Shown: positions 36,573 to 49,092, numbered from the stretch's first letter. The stretch is 64,000 bases of DNA from Melastoma dodecandrum (GCA_029817715.1 JARUPY010000533.1:5662001-5726000), one strand, 5' to 3'. A program made the numbers and translations. The notes: generated by a model not told the origin, from the sequence alone.

Positions 36573-38288
36573 AAAACTAAAACAGAAAGAGAAGAGAAAG
36601 GAAAAAGAACAGCTCCCTCCCTCCCTCTCCTTCTTGATCTCCCTGAAAATATATTCTAGTGTCAAATCATAGCTTGGTTTGTTTTTCATTCATTTCCTTT
36701 TTCATCTCGTCTCATCTCAATGGTGCGGAAGACCCAACATTTTGTCAGGAATGGCGCGGAATCTTTCACATCTCTTTGGGTAGGGGGATTAGTTCTGATC
36801 CAACGAGGTAACATCACTCACGTTTAGGTTGTAATGACAATGGCACGCAAGTAAGAATGAATGGGGGGAAGTTATCCATGACATCGAGCTGGGAAACTTA
36901 CCATATATTTTTAGCAATAAGATAAATCCGCTAGTATTGAGAATTATATCCCCGAGTATGAAAAAAATATTTACAAAGAAAAGTAGATAGTTTTAAAATT
37001 TATAAGATAAAATAATTTCTGAGTTCTACTTCGTTGGAAGAGGACGTCGAACTTATAAAGTTCGATAAATAAATAAAAGGGGAATTCAAACTTTTTATAA
37101 ATTCAACTTTCTTCTTGGACAAAAGTCAAATTTACAAAGTTCGATCTTGAGACGTTATCTTCCTGAATCGTTTTTTTTTTAACTAACATTTTGAACGGAG
37201 CCTCGCGCAGGAAGAGACAGGAAGGTGCCAAAGATTATGTTTTGTATTTATATTAATTTTGGCAAGTTGTGTGTAGGCGGAGTGGGCAAATAAATGCAAA
37301 TGCAGATACAAGTGGTGGTGGTGGTGGTTGGGGGAGGGGCAAACTCTTAAAGATTTAATATTTGCACCCCACAACCCAAAATGGGTATGGGTTTGGTTGG
37401 TTTCTTACGATTCAAACCTCACTTTTGTTTTGTATTGCCTTTTGATTTAGAATTCATTCTTCATTTCAATCCAAGAAACATGGAAAATAAAGCTCAAAGA
37501 TTCATAATGTAACATGGGATTATCATCCCCCCCCCCCCAAATGATTTATGCTTTTGTAAGCGTGTCTAATTCGACCGGGAAAACAAACAGAGGCGATACT
37601 TTAACCCGAATGGTTGTTCTCTTTAATGTATGCTTCGGAGCCCCTCCCCGTAGAGGCAGCGGGAGGTGTGTGTCCTCAACTTGAGGTTCTTCCTGGCAGT
37701 CTCGGTAACTTGGTTTTGGTTTGGTTGCTCTTGGTTGTTGACATGAATACAAAATGCAGGGGATGGGGCTGCTATACAAGACCCTAACCTCAAACTGTTG
37801 GCAAGGACAAATTCTGGGTCCAGGAAGGAGGTCTCTGAGAAATAGGCCCATGCACAAGGGAAAGGTCGGTCGCGCGTACGAATGCGAGCGAGCACTTCAT
37901 GGAACGAACGTCTGCCCAACATCAGGTAAGCAAGCAAGGACAACGAGCCAGCATGGGGCTTGTCGAGCACACGACCACGCCTCCTTCATTTTGTTTCAAG
38001 CTGCGTTGTTTTGATCAGGATATCACAAGACAAATAATATGAATGAATGTTCAGGTGTGTTGGCACTTTGATCAAGTCCTCCTCCGCGATGAAGAGGGGG
38101 TTTGAACTGACAGTGGGAGCCGGAACAACCGTTTTTCTGCTCTTTCCATGATAGGTTATGTCTGAATGAATGATACATCAACTTGGACGACACATTATTG
38201 TCTCCCAACCTCAATGGCACACTGTCTTATTAGCCCTTTCCCTAATAATGTTTTACAAAAAATAATAAAAAATTTATAACAACAAACA
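36573..38288. other. Intergenic between PYL and tRNA-Lys
   Basis: The PYL 3' UTR is probably the first 100-150 bp. The rest is unassigned, with a C run near 37530 and a GTG repeat near 37312. ORFs near 37550-38010 on both strands overlap one another and have no domain. Confidence 0.45.
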
Positions 38289-38361
38289 GCCCGTCTAGCT
38301 CAGTCGGTAGAGCGCAAGGCTCTTAACCTTGTGGTCGTGGGTTCGAGCCCCACGGTGGGCG
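38289..38361 (+). tRNA. trnK-CUU: tRNA-Lys(CTT)
   Basis: 73 bases fold as a full cloverleaf: acceptor GCCCGTC with GGTGGGC plus discriminator G, D arm with AGCTCAGTCGGTAGAGC, anticodon stem CAAGG/CCTTG around loop CTCTTAA (anticodon CTT), and T arm GTGGGTTCGAGCCCCAC. The A box and B box for RNA polymerase III lie in the D and T arms. There is no intron. It reads AAG codons. Confidence 0.97.
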
Positions 38362-38371
38362 TTCGCTATTA

Positions 38372-38378
38372 TTTTTTT
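38372..38378 (+). terminator. RNA polymerase III terminator of tRNA-Lys
   Basis: A run of seven T starts eleven bases after the tRNA 3' end, the normal Pol III stop signal. Confidence 0.85.
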
Positions 38379-38615
38379 CCCGTTTTATGAAAGAAAGCCA
38401 ATCTTGTACCAAGCCCTAATAAAGGGGGACCCAAATCAAACATGGGCCGAAGGACGACCCTCTCCCCTTCCCCTATAAACCCCTAAAACAGAAATACGGA
38501 AATAAATCTCTCCCCTTGAGGAATAAACCTTCGTATCCTCCCCTCTTCTTCCCTCCACCTCCAACCTCGGCGCATTCTTGCCTAAAACCCTAAACCTAGA
38601 AAGTAAAGCCGAGAG

Positions 38616-40573
38616 ATGGCTTCCCAGTCGCCGAACCTCGAGTGCAGGATGTACGAAGCGAGGTACCCGGAGGTGGACACCGCCGTTATGATCCAGGTCA
38701 AGAACATCGCCGACATGGGTGCCTACGTCTTCCTCCTCGTGTACAACAACGTCGAGGGCATGATCCTCTTCTCCGAGCTCTCCTGCCGCCGCATCAGGTC
38801 CGTCAGCAGCCTCATCAAGGTCGGCAGGATCGAGCCCGTCATGGTCCTCCCTGTCGACAAGGACAAGGGTTACATCGACCTCAGCAAGCGCAGGGTCTCC
38901 GAGGAGGACATCGCCGTCTGCGAGGAGAGGTACAATAAGAGCAAGCTCGTTCACCCCATCATGCGCCACGTCGCCGAGACCGTCGGCGTCGACTTGGAAG
39001 TCAGTTCCCCCTGCTTTTCCTGAACTGGAACGATCGTTCTCCTTTTCCTTCTATGGCTGCCGATTTGAAGTGGGCGCGATTTCATTATATCTTAGGTGGA
39101 ACTTGGTCTATGTAATGACCAGACCAGACATGTTATTTAACATGTTTCCCACTGGTTGGTTGTTCAGTGCATCTGTTATCCTTTAATGCCCACCGAAGGC
39201 TGGAGCTTCTGGAGGGTTTTCCAAGATAGCGAGTGTCCTCATATATTATACCGGGATGCAATCTTCTCCATTGTAGATTATCCTGTGAACGATGGATTAT
39301 TTATCTTTAAGGATTACTCTATTTTAGTTGTTCTTTTGTTAACCCACATTGCTTCTTCTTATGTGTTGCTATTTAGTATTGTTAATATTCTCGTTCAATC
39401 TTTTGCAGCACCTTTATGTCAATATTGGATGGCCCCTGTACCGGAAGTATGGCCATGCATTTGAGGTGGATTTTTTTTGTACATTGGTTGTTTTTGAAGG
39501 GTGGGGTGGATGGGGTTTTTGATCCGGAAGATATGATTTTTGTTGTTTGTTGTGGTATCTTGCGGGCATTTAAAGTCATAGTAACTGATCCTGATTCAGT
39601 TCTTGGCTCCCAAACACGTGAAGTGAAAGAAGTTGGCACTGATGGTCATGAGGTAAATAGTGATCTTTCTTAATCGTCACTGTTCTAGTGCATTGTGACC
39701 ACCCTTTGCATATATTGCCCAAGCTCACTTCAAATTCTTAGCTAACAAATGTTGTGCCTGTGGTGTCAGAGGAAGTCAAGGAAGCTTTAATTAGAAATAT
39801 CAAACGAAGGATGACTTCCCAGCCATCGAAGATTCGTGCTGATATTGAGATGCGATCTCTCCAACTTGATGGTGTCCTCCATATTAAGGTCAGACTCTCT
39901 TTGGTCTTTTTTTTCCTTCTACTCTTCTTGGTTACCTTCCCGAATTTTGTATGACTCAAGCTGGTGGTGATTCAGAAATAATGACCTGGTTGATCATGTT
40001 TTGTCTTTCTTCTGTAAGGATGCCATGAGGAAAGCCGAAGCTGTGGGGAATGATGAATGTCCAGTGAAGATTAAGCTAGTGGCACCTCCACTTTATGTCC
40101 TGACTACCCAAACTCTTGACAAGGTCAGTTTATCATGTTTTGTTTTCTCTGATGTACTGGGCTCTCCGTCTTTGCCTATTCCTGGCTGTTGCTTGCTGCT
40201 CCTATGTCTTTTTTTCAATCGATGCTCATATATTTCAGGAACAAGGGCTAGCCATCCTAAATAAAGCCATTGAAGCATGCTCTATTGCCATCGAGAAGAA
40301 AAACGGTAAACTCGTTGTGAAGGAGCCTCCTAGAATGGTGAGTATCCATGTAATGAACATCCCTTTTGCATCAGACATTTCTGCTCGAGTTCTGACATTT
40401 GCATGCTTCCGCACGCGGTAAGCGAACGGGAGGATAATTTGCTGGCCGAGCACATGGCTATGCTTGACAGTGAGAATGAGGAGGTAAGTGGTGACGAAGA
40501 CAGTGAAGAAGAGGAAGATACTGGCATGGGAGACATTGACCTGGAAAATGGTGAATCTGGGATTACGATGTAA
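38616..40573 (+). CDS. eIF2A-like: eIF2-alpha (translation initiation factor 2 subunit alpha), probably impaired copy
   Basis: Seven coding exons: 38616-38999, 39409-39465, 39566-39652, 39742-39888, 40019-40123, 40239-40337, 40418-40573; together 344 residues, the usual length, all in phase with no stop. S1/OB fold at residues about 10-90, helical and C-terminal domains, acidic tail [18 protein letters not shown]. eIF2-alpha brings initiator tRNA to the 40S subunit and is phosphorylated by GCN2 at the Ser in SELSRRR. Odd points: introns before exons 3 and 7 end in GG (39564-39565) and CG (40416-40417) instead of AG. The motif here reads SELSCRR, and three other near-invariant residues differ (VFLLVYNN for VSLLEYNN; VLPVDK for VLRVDK). 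The frame is intact but correct splicing and function are doubtful; a second, normal copy elsewhere is expected. Confidence 0.85.
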
Positions 40574-41935
40574 AGAGTTAATTGGCTGGGTTTTTACCTT
40601 TTTTCCCTTCTTAAACCGGCAGGATTAAAAATTCCTTAACTTTTAGTGTTTCTAGAAGTTGGGTCCCGGAGTTGCCGTCTTAGGGACTTGCAACTCATTT
40701 TGACAGAGGGACATTCCAATATCTCATTGAAATACTTGGGTCAAATTAGACTAGAGGTAAAAGTGGAGGGACCTATATACTGATTGCACTTCGGCTTCAT
40801 GATGGAGATGCAGATATGTCTTCTATGATTGTCCCGTTTTTGGCTGCAATGTTTCTGGGAAAGCACATGTACCCGTCACTGTAGCCACAAGGGGAGGCGA
40901 GGGGTCCTGTATATATTGGGTTGGACTCAATTTTCTTTCCGAGGTAAGATTGTGTTTGCCCCGTTGTGAGTTGCAATCCTTTTTCAATAGCATTGGCTGG
41001 TTCCCTCCCGAATTCTCCATCATCGCGTGAGAAACATTTGGTTATGAGCAAGTATACATCGATCACTCAGCCGGGCAGGCCTCTAAGCTTTCTCGCCTGA
41101 GATTGGCTGGCCAAGATAATAGGCCAATATCAACTGATACTGCCACCTTATCTTCTGCTTAACCAACTTGTATGTCCCGTTGTGCTGGAATTGGATCGAG
41201 TTCGCGAGCTTATAGCGTGTCACAATCATTGTTGTCAAGTTTCAATAATACTTGTGTTTGCCCGTCCCAAGTAACTTCCCTGCATCCTTATTTTCCCCCT
41301 AAATGAACCTTTGAGTCCCCGGAATTTGTCCTTCCACCTCACTGTCACAACCTTTGGATTGTTGAACACTCCTAGTCCGGCAACAACTACTTCGGAATCC
41401 GAATCAAGCCACGGGGTAAAGGTTTGCATACACCAACCAATAAAAAATCCTGTCCGACACTCCAATCGTATGCTCCTTCCCGTCAAGTTGAATGCCCCGA
41501 TCGCAACAACTGGCTCTCAGAAGAGTGGATTGAATCTGCCATAAAAATGACTGGAACGGAGAGACTGAAGCGACCGCAGCTCCATCAATCAGGACAAACA
41601 CTTGCCGGATGAATCCATCAGGCGGATTGGTGAATTCATTGACGACACGTACAACTCGAAAACGGCACGGGCAGTGTTCACGTCCTTCCTAAATCCCCAA
41701 CCCCATTATTGACCCCACCAATCCCACTCCTATCCTGGATGATGCTGCTGCTACACATTTGGACATCGTTATTTACAAAAAACACACTATTTAAGAACAA
41801 GAATTGGCCCAAACATCAAGCCATCCATTTCAATCGGCCCATCAGTGTACAATGTGAATTCCCATATTCACCCCTGCACCGGCCGCTCTCTCCTGCTCCT
41901 CCATAGTCGTCCGCCGCCGCCGCAACTCCTCGCTG
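40574..41935. other. Intergenic between eIF2-alpha and SAM50
   Basis: eIF2-alpha 3' UTR, then unassigned sequence, then the SAM50 leader (41800-41935, GC-rich near the end). Several minus-strand ORFs (for example 41235-41486) have no recognisable product. Confidence 0.45.
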
Positions 41936-44479
41936 ATGGAATCCGCGAATCCTGTCCCTACGATCCCCCACGACCCTCCCTCCGATGGTCACCCCGACGT
42001 CAACCCCCACACCTACCTCGATCCCCACGAGGACAGCGACGACGATGGCGACGGCTCCGACAAGGATTTCGTCCCTCCCCTTCCTATCCCCACCGACGAG
42101 CCCCTCCGCTCCCAGAGGGACCGCCTGAACAGCCTCTCCCGGAAGCTTCAGTCGGAGCCCGTGTCGATTCGAGTCCATGATGTCATCATCAAGGGGAACT
42201 CTAAGACCAAGGATTGGGTTATCGAAGCCGAGCTTGACAACATTAGGGACGTCGACACCCTCCAGGACCTTCTCCGGGCTGCTACCGTCGCCAACTTCAG
42301 GCTTGAGCAGCTCGGGATCTTCCAGTCGGTTAATATCGTGCTCGATGCTGGGCCCAAGGAGCTCCCCGGGACTGCCAATGTCGTAGTCAATGTGGTCGAG
42401 GCGACGAATCCCGTCTCGGGCGAGATCGGATATTATACCAAGACTGACGTGAGTGCCCTGGTCACTACTCTGTGCTTGCTCCGGGGAATTTTTCTCCTTT
42501 TTTGGCGGTTGAGATTCTGTGGTGTGATGTCTTTTGGCTGTTTGGTTGAAGCTAAGGAAAGATGAGAGATTTTTTAGTATTCCATTGCCAGGTGATGCAT
42601 GGAAGGGCACTCCAACCCCTCAGGCTAGCTTTTGAACCTTGAATCAAGGTTAACAGGAAAACGTTTTTTAGTTGGAAAGATAAATTAGCCAGAAGTCAGG
42701 GTAGCCTTAGTCTATGCTATCAATTTACCCTGTACAATGGGTTCTTGATTTTGTTGATTTGATTATGGAACCCCATAGTTTCCAATGCTTGAGCTAGAGT
42801 TATAGATAGGAATGTGATGGTTATGTTATGTTCCGAAAAAGAAGTCCACCTCCGAAGAGTCCCTGATTCTATTGTCACGTGATGTCTTGTGGACCGGCCA
42901 AATTTGCTTTGTAGGCTGGATCTTCGACACTGGAGGGAGCACTGAAGTTTAAGAATTTGCTTGGGTATGGTGACCTTTGGGATGCTTCCTTTGCGTACGG
43001 TTTCAACCAATCATCCGAGTTGAGTGCTGGACTGTTATTGCCTCGCCTGAAGAGCTTCCTGACCCCTCTAACTGCACGAGTGTTCTTGCTATCTAAGGAT
43101 TGGTTAAAGTACTCGTCCTACAATGAGAGATCGCTGGGCCTTTCTGTTGGTTTAGTTTCAACAATGAACCATGACCTGGTTTATGATCTCGGTTGGCGCA
43201 TGCTGGCGGACCCCACCCAGGGGTCGTCGAGATCAGTCAGGAGACAGCTGGGACATGACTTGATTTCTTCTTTAAAGTATACATTCAAGTTTGACAGGAG
43301 AGATTCAGTTCTAAGGCCAACTAAAGGATTTGCTTTTCATTCTACCTCTCAAGTAGGGGGACTCACACCTGACTCCCGGAGTTTGCGTTTTCTGCGCCAG
43401 GTTCGATTATTTCCATCGTTATTGCTTGGGTCTTCCTCATTCTCATTTGTTGCATGATCAAGTTTCCAAACAGTGATATTTCTCACATTTGTTTGACGAA
43501 GCTCTCTTTGACTGTTAGGAGCTTGATCTTCGCTATGCTGTCCCCCTCGAATTTGGTCGTGCTGCTCTCAATATTGGAGTTGCTGGTGGTGTTGTTTTAC
43601 CATTGAAAGATGGTTTTTTGGCAAATCCCACATCATTGCCAGAGAGGTTCTTCTTGGGTGGAAATAGATCACCATTCTACTCCTTTGGAGGACCAACCTC
43701 ATTGTTAGGATTTAGGACGAGAGGTGTGGGTCCCACCGATCTGAGGAGGCAAAATGTTGATTCTGATTCCGAACCGGAACGGGATTTTATTGGCGGGGAT
43801 CTTGCTTTTACTGCATTTGTGGACCTCTCTTTTGACCTTCCCTTCAACTGGTGTAGAGGAAGTGGTATCTATGGGCATGTTTTTGGATGTGCTGGAAACC
43901 TTGCTAGGTTGTCACAGAATGAGTACAAGCACTTCTCTTTTCAAGATTTCTTGAAGACATACAGGAGCACTGTTGGAGTTGGAATTGTCATGCCCACGAA
44001 TATTGTGCGTCTGGAGGTAATTGTTTTGAACTTTTAAGTTGTGTTGCATCGGACAGCAATTATATAATGGATACTGCTGCGAGAATAGTGAACTTCAGAG
44101 ATTGAGATTATCTGGGCCTTTTTTCCTGCCTGGTTCAGGCTGTTTGTCTAATCATAGCTTATAATAGTTATTGTAACATAGAGCATTGGCTCATATTCCT
44201 TTGGTTCTCACGAGTTGGCCTGCATTGGAGATAGATATAAACTATGTGTTTCGACTTTTAATGGAGAATGAGGAAAATCTACTGCATTGAGGACATCTAT
44301 AACTTGGATCCTGCAACATTGAATCTCGACTTATTCTTCAGTATTTCTGGGCTTCCCTATCTTCATAGCAAAATTTTGGGTTCATTTCTTTTTTGCAGTT
44401 GAACTACTGCCATGTGATGAGGCAATTCAATCACGATAAGAGGAAGGCTGGGTTCCAAGTTAGCTTCTCCTCAACTTGA
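41936..44479 (+). CDS. SAM50: SAM50/Omp85-family outer membrane beta-barrel assembly protein
   Basis: Four exons: 41936-42448, 42915-43400, 43519-44016, 44399-44479; all GT-AG and of whole-codon length, 525 residues. After an acidic N-terminus (residues 1-70) comes one POTRA-like domain (VRVHDVIIKGNSKTKDWVIE to about 170). The barrel then fills the rest: NLLGYGDLWDASFAYGFN, FDRRDSVLRPTKGFAF, RFFLGGNRSPFYSFGG (the conserved L6-type RFF/GG region), LLGFRTRGVGP, and the C-terminal strand KAGFQVSFSST. Members insert beta-barrel proteins into the mitochondrial outer membrane. Length matches the Arabidopsis protein of about 520 residues. A 264-codon ORF on the opposite strand of exon 1 is a GC-rich shadow. 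Confidence 0.92.
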
Positions 44480-47400
44480 TCTGTTTGTGGCTTCTCCCTC
44501 TAAACTTGCTGTGCTCACCAACAGACAAAAAATGTCTGTTTTTTCCGGGTAATTTTTGATCCCTCCCTCCCGGGAAAGAGTACCAAAGCTCATCAGGTTT
44601 GAGGCTATGTTCAACAATTTTTTTTTCGTATTCCATAAATGGAAACATGGGATGGGGGAGCTTCTGTCATATTTCACCGCTAGGAATAAGCTGATGTATC
44701 TGTTATTGAATGGACTCTACAAGCCGCTGCTCGTCGAATCTGACTGAAAATTCAGTTCCGGCCCTTTTCGTGAATCTTTCTTTTTAGCAGGCATCTGAGT
44801 GCATTCACCAGGTTTTCCCATATAACTCATGTTAGAGCTGTTATGGCTTATGTTGACCAAAAGTTGCTTCCCGTGTCATCTGAGCTTTGACTAGAAGTAT
44901 AATCTAAGGGGTTTCTGGAACTTACTGGAGAGCTTATGTCCATGTCCCAGAGTTGGACAGTTGTTTTAAGAAACTTTCCAGCCGATTGCCGGATATTGGA
45001 TTACTGTTATTGCAGAGTGGAGGTGCTTTTAGGAGAAACCAACCAATTGATCGAAAGGAATTTCCAGTTTGTTTCCTTACCTTGCCTTCGCGCTCAACTC
45101 CTGAAGTGCTTTACGTCATTGTTTTGGTATGCGGTCGTTCTCGCTGCTGGTGGGACCGTGGGGTCTACGGGGACACCAAAGACCCCTACATTCTTTACAA
45201 AGAATTCTGGATTAGTTGGTATACATATGCTTGGCGTATTGTATGATCGTCCTTAGGATTCACTGGCTGAGATTCAACGTGGGGAGGGAAAGACCCACCA
45301 AACCCAAATTGAATCATCATTCTTGGGCTCAAATCTTTCCATTCAAAATGGAAAAGGGGAAGGACCATTTCATTTAGATATTCTTTTCAAACAAGGGACC
45401 ATTAATAAATACATCTCCGATTATGAAATTGGTTTGGATTAATCTTCCCTTCTTTCAATTTTGCATTCATCATAACCACATAATTTATCTTTCCATCCGC
45501 GTCAAGTTAAAAGCCTAAGATCATTAGAAACACCCTGATTTGACCTCAAACCAGCAAGGAAGGGAAGAGCTACGCCAGAATTTCATCGTCACCGATTTCA
45601 AGTTCATCTAACCAAAAGGTAAGCTAGAAATCGTCGGGAATCCATATTTTTCTGTTGCTGTCAATTTCTCACCGTTTCATATTTATTTTTGTATTCGGGG
45701 AGGTTGACTATTTTATACTGTGGTATGTCATCGACACACAGTCAAACTCTTCGAAGATGTGTTCAACAGTCTAGTGCGCGGACACTGCGGAGGAAACGCT
45801 TCACTAGAGCGGCCACTATAGATGTTTGCTCGCTCGACGTTGGACCCTCCGATGGGCCTCAAGTAGATGAGGGACGGTATGGCCTTCCCGATTCCTTGTC
45901 CAATTGTGAGGAGGTTTTGGGGAACACCCAAACCGGCTTTATCTGCCTGCTTTCATGCATATGCGCTTGTGATATATCATATTTCGTGTCTAACACCAAA
46001 CCGTGTCTAATGCCCCTAATAAGAAAACTTTTTTTTAGATCATCACCACATTTTCGCCACCCTCTTTACTATTTTCGACTTTATACCACATTTTAAAATA
46101 ATCGGTGACGACTCCTTGTAACTTTCCTCAATAAAACAATATATTTTCTACGGAGTCATGTTAAAAAATAGCGCACACAAGCCGCTTGATCTTCTCCTAT
46201 CTTTCTTTATGGATCATGTTCTGTCTTTCACACATTGCCCTCGACTCCATAATGAGAATTAAAGGCGATCGATAAAGGGCCCGAACAAACCCACTTAAAA
46301 AACATGGGAGAATAAACTCGATTCCTTTACAACTCTTTGACGCTTGAGTCGACGAATCGATCGGGGAGCGTTACCAAATCCTCGTGTTGCAAACCGTATG
46401 CGTGTTGAGGGCCGACCCACAGTGGTACAAAAGACAGAGAGAAAGACATTACATCCCTCATTCGATCCGCATTAATAGGGGAGGGGAGGATCCTCACGTA
46501 ATTTCATGCACCTTTATACTATTTTTTTATTTGGCCATCGAGAATAATTTTTATAAAACCACAAGGAATACTGCCAGCAGTTGACTTTACAGACTGGAGT
46601 TGCGGTGGGGGGGTTCAGTTCTGTTGGGTTTCCTCTTGATCTGAATCTTTCTCGATTTTAATTGTTTTCACGGGTCGCATATCTCAACTAGATCGACGTC
46701 GCATGCCAGACAAACATACTTTTTTTGACGAAATCCCAAGTTGTTCTTTTCTTTTAATAAGACACGGTTTAGGATCCGTTCCCAAGAACTACAAAATTTC
46801 TCTGTCCGAAGAATATTTTAGTTGTACGTTTAAGTCTGTCTAAATTCTTAACATCAATCGGTCCTTGACATGGATCAAAAGGTATGTTCGAACCCACAAA
46901 TGATTCAAAGGGATAACTTGTCGGGTAATATTCTATGTTGGTGTGCGTGTGAAGGGGAAGAATCGGACGGTCGAGGGGAGCACAAAAGTCTCCTTGGACG
47001 GCATTTCACCGCCGCCTGTGCGAGGTTATCTGTCGACCATAAGTTTTTTGGTTATCGAAAAGAAGGGGGCGTGCATTTCTTAGACGGCTTTGGCTATTAG
47101 TTTTTATCCCCTCGGGCAGCTCGTGTTTAGCGGGGCTCCTTTTCAACCGTAATCTAAAGAGTTGTTGGTTATGAAATGCGTGAGTTCTGCAAAAGAAAAG
47201 AAAAAAAAAGTTATTTAGACGCACGATCTAGGAATATTGGTGGAGACGAAAAGGGAATTAATGGATCTCATTCATTCATGGGACGTTTTCATTGTGAACG
47301 GTTAAACTATATACAATGTATAAATAAGCCTCATTTAATAACTTTAAACTTTCAGAGCAGTGCCCGTTTAACCTTGAATCAAGGGTCCGAGCTAAAGATG

Positions 47401-47907
47401 CCGGCCCGGTTCAGCTTAAAGGGGCGTGTTAAACTATACAATGTATAATCAAGCCTCACCTAATAGCTTAAGCTTTTAAGTTAAGGTTTCTACACCAAAT
47501 ATAGAGGGTAGCTTCTCCCCCTTCCTCACAGGAAAAGTCAATCAATCACAACTCATCGCTAGTTACTGTAGCGGAACCCCTTCTCATGCTCGCGGAGCCT
47601 TTTACTTGGACTTTGTCGCGAGAGAGTTTGATTTTTATCATGACGATTCCGTAGGCCACACATATTTTGGTTCGAGTAGGGGAAGAGAGACTCTCGTTAT
47701 CATGCCAGCCCTCCTTTTAGTTTTATTACAGAACGAATTAATTCATGAGGTTCATCTCTTCCTTTCTTCAATTTTCTTTCTCCCTTTCTTTCTTTATAAA
47801 ATTGCTCGAGTTGCATAGAGCGGAGGAATCACATTTAACAATGCGGGGAATATTGATCTGGGGGTAGGGTTATAAATTACTCCGAATTTGGTGGGAGGGT
47901 TGGCATT
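44480..47907. other. Gene-free region with an LTR remnant and small repeats
   Basis: No gene supported. Around 46070-46120, cgacttta-accacattttaaa-taatcggtgacgactcc resembles the hairpin part of the Ogre LTR (377-420), so 45.7-46.4 kb may be an old, diverged Ogre-type LTR piece. Near 47300 and 47426 a segment containing taaactata(ta)caatgtata followed by caagcctca or taagcctca occurs twice, about 126 bp apart. The rest is AT-rich and unassigned. Confidence 0.4.
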
Positions 47908-47912
47908 GTGTG
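47908..47912. repeat. Target site duplication, left copy
   Basis: GTGTG directly before the left LTR; the same five bases follow the right LTR at 60810-60814. This fixes both ends of the insertion. Confidence 0.9.
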
Positions 47913-48895
47913 TGTTCGCGCACAGAATGGAACACGTCGGAAATATTTGGCAAAGGACTCACAGTAGTAGTATTGTGGTCGCCAGTAAGAAGATGCACTA
48001 ACTTTATAAAAAAAATAATGCAAGTCTTACAATCTTCAGAACATTAAAAGAAAATGGCTTACAGCCATTAAAAGGGAAAAAGGACACGATGGTGACGACG
48101 TAGGATCTTGTAGCGGCGGAGAACGCGTGACGAAGGCCTTGGAAGCTCGCTCCGTCGGTGGTGGTCGCTGGCGGAGAGTTGTGACGAAGGCCCTACGAGC
48201 TCACTCCGTCGGTGGTGTCGCTGGCGGGGGTTGACGGCAAAGGCCCTACGAGCTCACTCTGCTGGTGGAAAGGGAGTTGACCGATGAACCGGGTCGAGGT
48301 GTCTAATTTCCTAAGGTTGACGAACAAACTTCAGTGTTTTGGCTGCGTATGGTCGTGCGTTGTCTTGAAAAATCCTTCTGCTATTTATAGAGGATTTGTA
48401 CGCGATTAACGCGTAACAGATAGATCGTTTTGCAGATCGTGTTATCGGTCGTGATCCCTAACGTCGTGGGAGTGTCTCAACAACCCCCTTGATATGTGGG
48501 ATCACGTTCCTGGATATTTGAGATCAGTTACGATCTTTAACAAACGTGATTGGAAATGAATAAATTTATTTCAACCTCGTCGACTTGACTGATCTGTACG
48601 GACTATGATTGACTTGGTCGACTTATCCAGGATTCCGTCGACTTGACCCTACTAGCAGACCTAGCTACTGTTGAGTCATCTTGACTGGCTTTGATCACTA
48701 TATTCCTTCATTGTGAGTCGACCTAATCGACCCCGTTTATAAGTCGACCTAGTCGACTTCGTCATAAATCGACCTAGTCGACTTCGTCATGAGTTGGCCT
48801 AGACGACTACGCCTTGGGCCGACTCGGAGTATGACTTGAGGGATTACTGGGTTTCTGTTCTAAACCCAGGCCCAAAATTAATTGCCATGTCAACA
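47913..48895 (-). repeat. 3' LTR of the Tat element (left)
   Basis: 983 bp. Read on the minus strand it begins TGTTGACATGGC and ends GCGCGAACA. A TATA box (ctataaatag) is at 48390-48381 on the minus strand. The stretch 48577-48810 carries many GTCGAC words in a short imperfect repeat. Differs from the right LTR by about 25-30 substitutions and by nine bases (acgcgtaac region near 48405) missing in the right copy. Confidence 0.92.
48577..48810. repeat. GTCGAC-rich imperfect tandem repeat in the LTR (left)
   Basis: The unit cgacctagtcgacttcgtcat recurs with changes; GTCGAC or close variants appear at least seven times in about 230 bp. The matching array in the right LTR is at 60497-60727. Its place upstream of the TATA box, in U3 of the minus-strand promoter, suggests binding sites, which is inference. 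Confidence 0.7.
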
Positions 48896-48909
48896 TAAGC
48901 CCCCCTTTT
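48896..48909 (-). other. Polypurine tract of the Tat element
   Basis: On the minus strand aaaaggggggctta lies directly before the 3' LTR start TGTTGACATGG. Confidence 0.75.
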
Positions 48910-48949
48910 ATGCTGGGTTGGCTATGCCGACTCAGCAAAAATCATACCC

Positions 48950-48958
48950 TATATAAAG
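48950..48958 (+). promoter_or_regulatory. TATA box of the antisense gene
   Basis: tatataaag on the + strand, 54 bp inside the LTR border and 143 bp before the ATG at 49093. This spacing gives a leader of about 110 nt. Because of it, the in-frame ATG at 48910, upstream of the TATA box, cannot be the start. Confidence 0.65.
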
Positions 48959-49092
48959 GAGTGTCATCGTCCTTTTCCCGCACTTTTCTTCCTTGCTCAA
49001 CACTTCTTCATCTTCTCCAAGAAACTAGAAAACCCTCGCTTCCCGGAAAACTCTTCGTCTTCCTCCTTAACACTCTTCCGATCCTTAAAAAG

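Noticed and set aside
35943..36580. Other-frame ORFs over the PYL gene
   Set aside because: High GC leaves few stops; only the 35934 frame encodes a conserved family.
37546..38014. Overlapping ORFs before the tRNA
   Set aside because: They lie on both strands with no conserved motif or splice pattern.
41816..42610. 264-codon minus-strand ORF opposite SAM50 exon 1
   Set aside because: It is antisense to a well-supported exon, extends into the intron and shows no domain; GC-rich shadow.
48910..49092. Upstream ATG at 48910 as start of the antisense gene
   Set aside because: It lies upstream of the TATA box at 48950, within the polypurine tract region, and the first codons show no family similarity; 49093 is preferred.
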